Source: an uncultured Alistipes sp. (GTDB taxonomy: Bacteria > Bacteroidota > Bacteroidia > Bacteroidales > Rikenellaceae). From it: DNA of 64,000 bases. The position numbers were made by a program, and so were the translations under genes. How positions within the stretch are numbered: position 1 is the stretch's first letter; every line of letters starts with the position of its first letter. The notes beneath the pieces were generated by a model that worked only from the letters and a program-made list of their open reading frames with translations, was not told the origin of the DNA and searched no databases. Below, piece by piece: positions 61,310 through 64,000 of the stretch. Where the stretch lies: positions 124,001 through 188,000 of the forward strand of contig CALUNG010000001.1 in the NCBI GenBank assembly GCA_944321955.1. Reading direction: 5' to 3'.

Positions 61310-62755
61310 ATGGATAAAAAAGAAGCTGACATAATCGGAGAGATTGAGAGTCAGGAGTATAAATACGGTTTTACTTCCGATATCGAGACCGAGACCATCC
61401 CGCGCGGATTGAGCGAGGATGTCGTACGCCTCATATCCAGGAAGAAAGGCGAGCCGGACTGGCTGCTTGAGATGCGCCTGAAGGCTTACCGTCACTGGCT
61501 TACGATGGAGATGCCTACATGGGCGCATCTCGATATTCCGGAGATAGATTTTCAGAACATAATATATTATGCCTCACCCAGAAAGCGTCCTCAGGTGGAC
61601 TCGCTCGACGACATAGACCCCGAGTTGAAGCGCACCTTCGACAAGCTGGGCATTCCGCTCGAGGAGCAGATGGCGCTGTCGGGAGTGGCGGTCGATGCCG
61701 TCATGGACTCCGTGTCGATCAAGACCACGTTCAAGGATGTGCTGGCAGAGAAGGGTATCATATTCTGCTCGATGTCCGAGGCGGTGCGCGACTATCCGGA
61801 TCTGGTCCGCAAGTATCTGGGTTCGGTCGTGTCGTATGCCGACAATTTCTATGCGGCGCTCAATACGGCCGTATTTTCGGACGGATCGTTCTGCTACATA
61901 CCCAAGGGGGTGCGTTGCCCGATGGAGCTGTCCACCTATTTCCGCATCAATGCTGCCGGTACGGGACAGTTCGAACGTACGCTGATCGTTGCCGACGAAG
62001 GGGCATACGTAAGTTATCTCGAGGGCTGCACCGCACCGCGTCGTGACGAGAATCAGCTGCATGCTGCCGTCGTGGAGATCGTCGTGTTGCGCGATGCCGA
62101 GGTGAAGTACTCTACGGTGCAGAACTGGTATCCGGGAGACAAGGACGGCAAGGGCGGAATCTACAACTTTGTTACCAAGCGCGGCGTCTGCCATGAGAAT
62201 GCACGCCTTTCGTGGACTCAGGTGGAGACCGGTTCGGCCATAACGTGGAAATACCCGAGCTGCGTGCTGTTGGGCGACAATTCGGTCGGGGAGTTTTATT
62301 CGGTGGCCATGACCAACAACTTCCAGCAGGCCGATACGGGTACCAAGATGATACACATCGGCAGCAATACCCGCAGCCGGATCGTGTCGAAGGGCATATC
62401 GGCCGGGCGCAGCCAGAACTCGTACCGCGGCATGGTCAAGGTGGCCAGGGGAGCGGCAAACGTGCGCAACTATTCGCAGTGCGATTCGCTGCTCATAGGT
62501 GACAGGTGCGGGGCGCATACGTTTCCGGTTATCGACAGCCGCAACGCATCGGCCGTAGTAGAACACGAAGCCACTACGTCGAAGATATCCGAGGAGCAGC
62601 TCTTCTACTGCAACCAGCGCGGTCTGTCGACCGAGGATGCCGTGGGGCTTATCGTCAACGGCTATGCGCGCGAGGTGCTGAACAAGTTGCCCATGGAGTT
62701 TGCCGTCGAGGCCCAGAAGCTGTTGGCGCTGAATCTTGAAGGAACGGTAGGATAA
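61310..62755 (+). CDS. sufB: Fe-S cluster assembly protein SufB
   Basis: A 481-residue scaffold subunit of the SufBC2D complex. The family sequence is strong throughout: [79 protein letters not shown] and the C-terminal [20 protein letters not shown] with the conserved Cys. It has a right-handed beta-helix core and assembles [4Fe-4S] clusters using sulfur from SufS. It starts the suf operon. Confidence 0.98.
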   Translation: MDKKEADIIGEIESQEYKYGFTSDIETETIPRGLSEDVVRLISRKKGEPDWLLEMRLKAYRHWLTMEMPTWAHLDIPEIDFQNIIYYASPRKRPQVDSLDDIDPELKRTFDKLGIPLEEQMALSGVAVDAVMDSVSIKTTFKDVLAEKGIIFCSMSEAVRDYPDLVRKYLGSVVSYADNFYAALNTAVFSDGSFCYIPKGVRCPMELSTYFRINAAGTGQFERTLIVADEGAYVSYLEGCTAPRRDENQLHAAVVEIVVLRDAEVKYSTVQNWYPGDKDGKGGIYNFVTKRGVCHENARLSWTQVETGSAITWKYPSCVLLGDNSVGEFYSVAMTNNFQQADTGTKMIHIGSNTRSRIVSKGISAGRSQNSYRGMVKVARGAANVRNYSQCDSLLIGDRCGAHTFPVIDSRNASAVVEHEATTSKISEEQLFYCNQRGLSTEDAVGLIVNGYAREVLNKLPMEFAVEAQKLLALNLEGTVG

Positions 62756-62772
62756 AAAAGAAAAACAGATAT

Positions 62773-63525
62773 ATGCTTAGCGTAAAGAATTTGCACGCAC
62801 GAGTTGCGGACAAGGAAATTTTGAAAGGAATAGACCTCGAGGTCAAGGCCGGGGAGGTGCACGCCATAATGGGCCCGAACGGTTCGGGCAAGAGTACGTT
62901 GGCCTCGGTTCTGGCCGGCAACGAGAAATATACGGTCACCGAAGGCGAAGTGCTGTTCGAGGGACGCAATCTGCTGGAGTTGCCGGTGGAGGAGCGGGCA
63001 CGCATGGGACTCTTCCTCGGATTCCAGTATCCGGTGGAGATACCTGGAGTTACGATGGCCAACTTCATGAAGATGGCCGTTGGCGAGATCCGCAAGTACC
63101 GCGGTGAGGAGCCTCTGACGGCTGCCGAATTTCTGCGCATGATGCGCGAGAAGTGCGCCATCGTCGAACTCGATACCAGGATGACGTCGAGAGCCGTGAA
63201 TGAAGGTTTCTCGGGCGGTGAGAAGAAGAAGAACGAGATATTCCAGATGGCCATGCTCGAGCCGAAGCTCGCCATTCTCGACGAGACCGACAGCGGTCTG
63301 GATATCGATGCGTTGCGCATCGTGGCGACGGGTGTGACCAAACTGCGCACTCCGGAGAATGCTACGGTGGTCATCACGCACTACCAGCGTCTGCTCGACT
63401 ACATAGTCCCGGATTACGTGCATGTGCTCTACAAGGGCCGCATTATCTATTCGGGCGACAAGACGTTGGCCCTGAAGCTGGAAAAGGAGGGTTACGACTG
63501 GCTCATAAACGATTATAAGGAGTAG
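62773..63525 (+). CDS. sufC: Fe-S cluster assembly ATPase SufC
   Basis: A 250-residue ABC-type ATPase of the SufBC2D complex. Walker A GPNGSGKST lies near residue 36, the signature FSGGEKKKNEIFQM near 145, Walker B LAILDETDSGLDIDALR, and the H-loop VVITHYQRLLDYI. ATP binding reshapes SufB-SufD. It starts 17 bases after sufB and ends 4 bases before sufD. Confidence 0.98.
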   Translation: MLSVKNLHARVADKEILKGIDLEVKAGEVHAIMGPNGSGKSTLASVLAGNEKYTVTEGEVLFEGRNLLELPVEERARMGLFLGFQYPVEIPGVTMANFMKMAVGEIRKYRGEEPLTAAEFLRMMREKCAIVELDTRMTSRAVNEGFSGGEKKKNEIFQMAMLEPKLAILDETDSGLDIDALRIVATGVTKLRTPENATVVITHYQRLLDYIVPDYVHVLYKGRIIYSGDKTLALKLEKEGYDWLINDYKE

Positions 63526-63529
63526 CGCG

Positions 63530-64000
63530 ATGGAACTTCTGGAGTTGATACGAAACGGAGAGTTCAGGCACTTCGGCGGCGGTCGCATCGAGAGCGCGTG
63601 CGGGCCGTTGGCGGCCGTCGATCCGTCGAAACTGAAGATGACGGTGGCCTCGGGGGTGAGCGCGTCGATCGTGATACTGCATACCCGTGCGGATGAGACC
63701 GTCGTGGATATCGAACTCGAACCGGGAGCATCGCTTGTCGTGGATGATCTCTATCTGGCCGAGACCTTTGCCGAGGTGCGGATACGTCAGGCTGCCGACA
63801 GCAGATGTCGCCTGACGACGGTCGAGCTGCAGAGCGCCAATGCCGATTACGACATCGATCTCGACGGAGCCGGTGCATCGTTCGAGGCCGGAGGCGTATT
63901 TGTTGGGTCGGATTCGGACCATTGTGTTGTCGATCTGACCACACGTCACAACGTTCCCGACTGTACGAGTTCATCGATGGTCAAGGGCGTTGTGTCGGGC
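63530..64000 (+). CDS. sufD: Fe-S cluster assembly protein SufD, start of gene (cut by window edge)
   Basis: 157 codons of an open frame running off the window. The beta-helix strands (LHTRADETVVDIELEPGASL, CRLTTVELQSANADYDIDLD) and TRHNVPDCTSSSMVKGVVSG fit the SufD/SufB family core. The protein begins almost directly at this core (MELLELIRNGEFRHFGGGRI), whereas SufD proteins usually have a ~100-150-residue helical N-terminal domain first. The short start appears real because sufC ends only 4 bases upstream. Confidence 0.88.
   Translation, partial: MELLELIRNGEFRHFGGGRIESACGPLAAVDPSKLKMTVASGVSASIVILHTRADETVVDIELEPGASLVVDDLYLAETFAEVRIRQAADSRCRLTTVELQSANADYDIDLDGAGASFEAGGVFVGSDSDHCVVDLTTRHNVPDCTSSSMVKGVVSG

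Overview
The window is a gene-dense stretch of a Bacteroidota chromosome, most likely order Bacteroidales and plausibly Alistipes (Rikenellaceae). Supporting signs are the TAnnTTTG -7 promoter boxes (often with a TTG/TTTG element about 19-20 nt upstream), the weak Shine-Dalgarno signals, TonB receptors with surface lipoproteins, a sodium-pumping methylmalonyl-CoA decarboxylase, a PPi-type phosphofructokinase and a GC-rich base composition. The genus is an inference from gene content and composition, not a measured placement.

Layout. 1-3.9 kb (+): end of ychF, a SIMPL-domain protein, gltX, galM. 3.9-5.3 kb (-): ECF sigma factor, small anti-sigma candidate and Spy/CpxP-like periplasmic protein. 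5.5-9.1 kb (-): TPP-riboswitch thiamine uptake operon (TonB receptor, PnuC-type transporter, lipoprotein). 9.2-13.3 kb (-): outer-membrane protein, phoH, pepD, lipid kinase. 13.4-19.8 kb (+): der, then an operon of an acidic low-complexity protein, rsmI, a lipid A-type acyltransferase and two glycosyltransferases. 19.8-21.2 kb (-): SpoU methyltransferase and panB. 21.3-28.4 kb (+): outer-membrane protein, glnS, guaB, guaA, CDF exporter. 28.4 kb (-): cold-shock protein. 28.8-32.3 kb (+): short lipoprotein, radical SAM/SPASM protein and GH3 glycosidase. 32.4-39.4 kb: two tRNA-Pro genes (-) flanking a secreted EEP phosphodiesterase and a cobalamin-riboswitch B12 uptake locus (DUF4465 lipoprotein, surface lipoprotein, BtuG-like propeller, BtuB-like receptor). 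39.5-44.2 kb: gadB (-), then an SPFH/Arc-like/membrane trio, a gph-type HAD phosphatase and a sirtuin (+). 44.3-45.8 kb (-): meaB with a thioredoxin-like gene. 46.1-50.1 kb (+): methylmalonyl-CoA epimerase and decarboxylase operon. 50.2-51.0 kb: two decayed gene remnants facing a deletion-like junction. 51.1-55.0 kb (+): sigma/anti-sigma pair and GH97 glycosidase. 55.1-56.3 kb (-): PPi-phosphofructokinase. 56.5-59.4 kb (+): three-gene steroid/bile-acid reduction operon. 59.6-64 kb: MFS exporter, tRNA-Ser (-), sufB, sufC and the start of sufD.

How the parts connect. B12 uptake, the B12-dependent mutase chaperone MeaB and methylmalonyl-CoA epimerase/decarboxylase fit one succinate-to-propionate fermentation branch; the mutase itself is not in the window. 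The most interesting unit is the SRD5A-like 5-alpha-reductase + OYE-family flavin reductase + SDR operon at 56560-59377. It matches the gene content reported for gut Bacteroidales that turn 3-oxo-delta4 bile acids into 5-alpha or 5-beta, 3-beta-hydroxy (iso/isoallo) products. The lipoprotein/radical SAM pair at 28786-30104 is the best candidate for a poorly described modification system.
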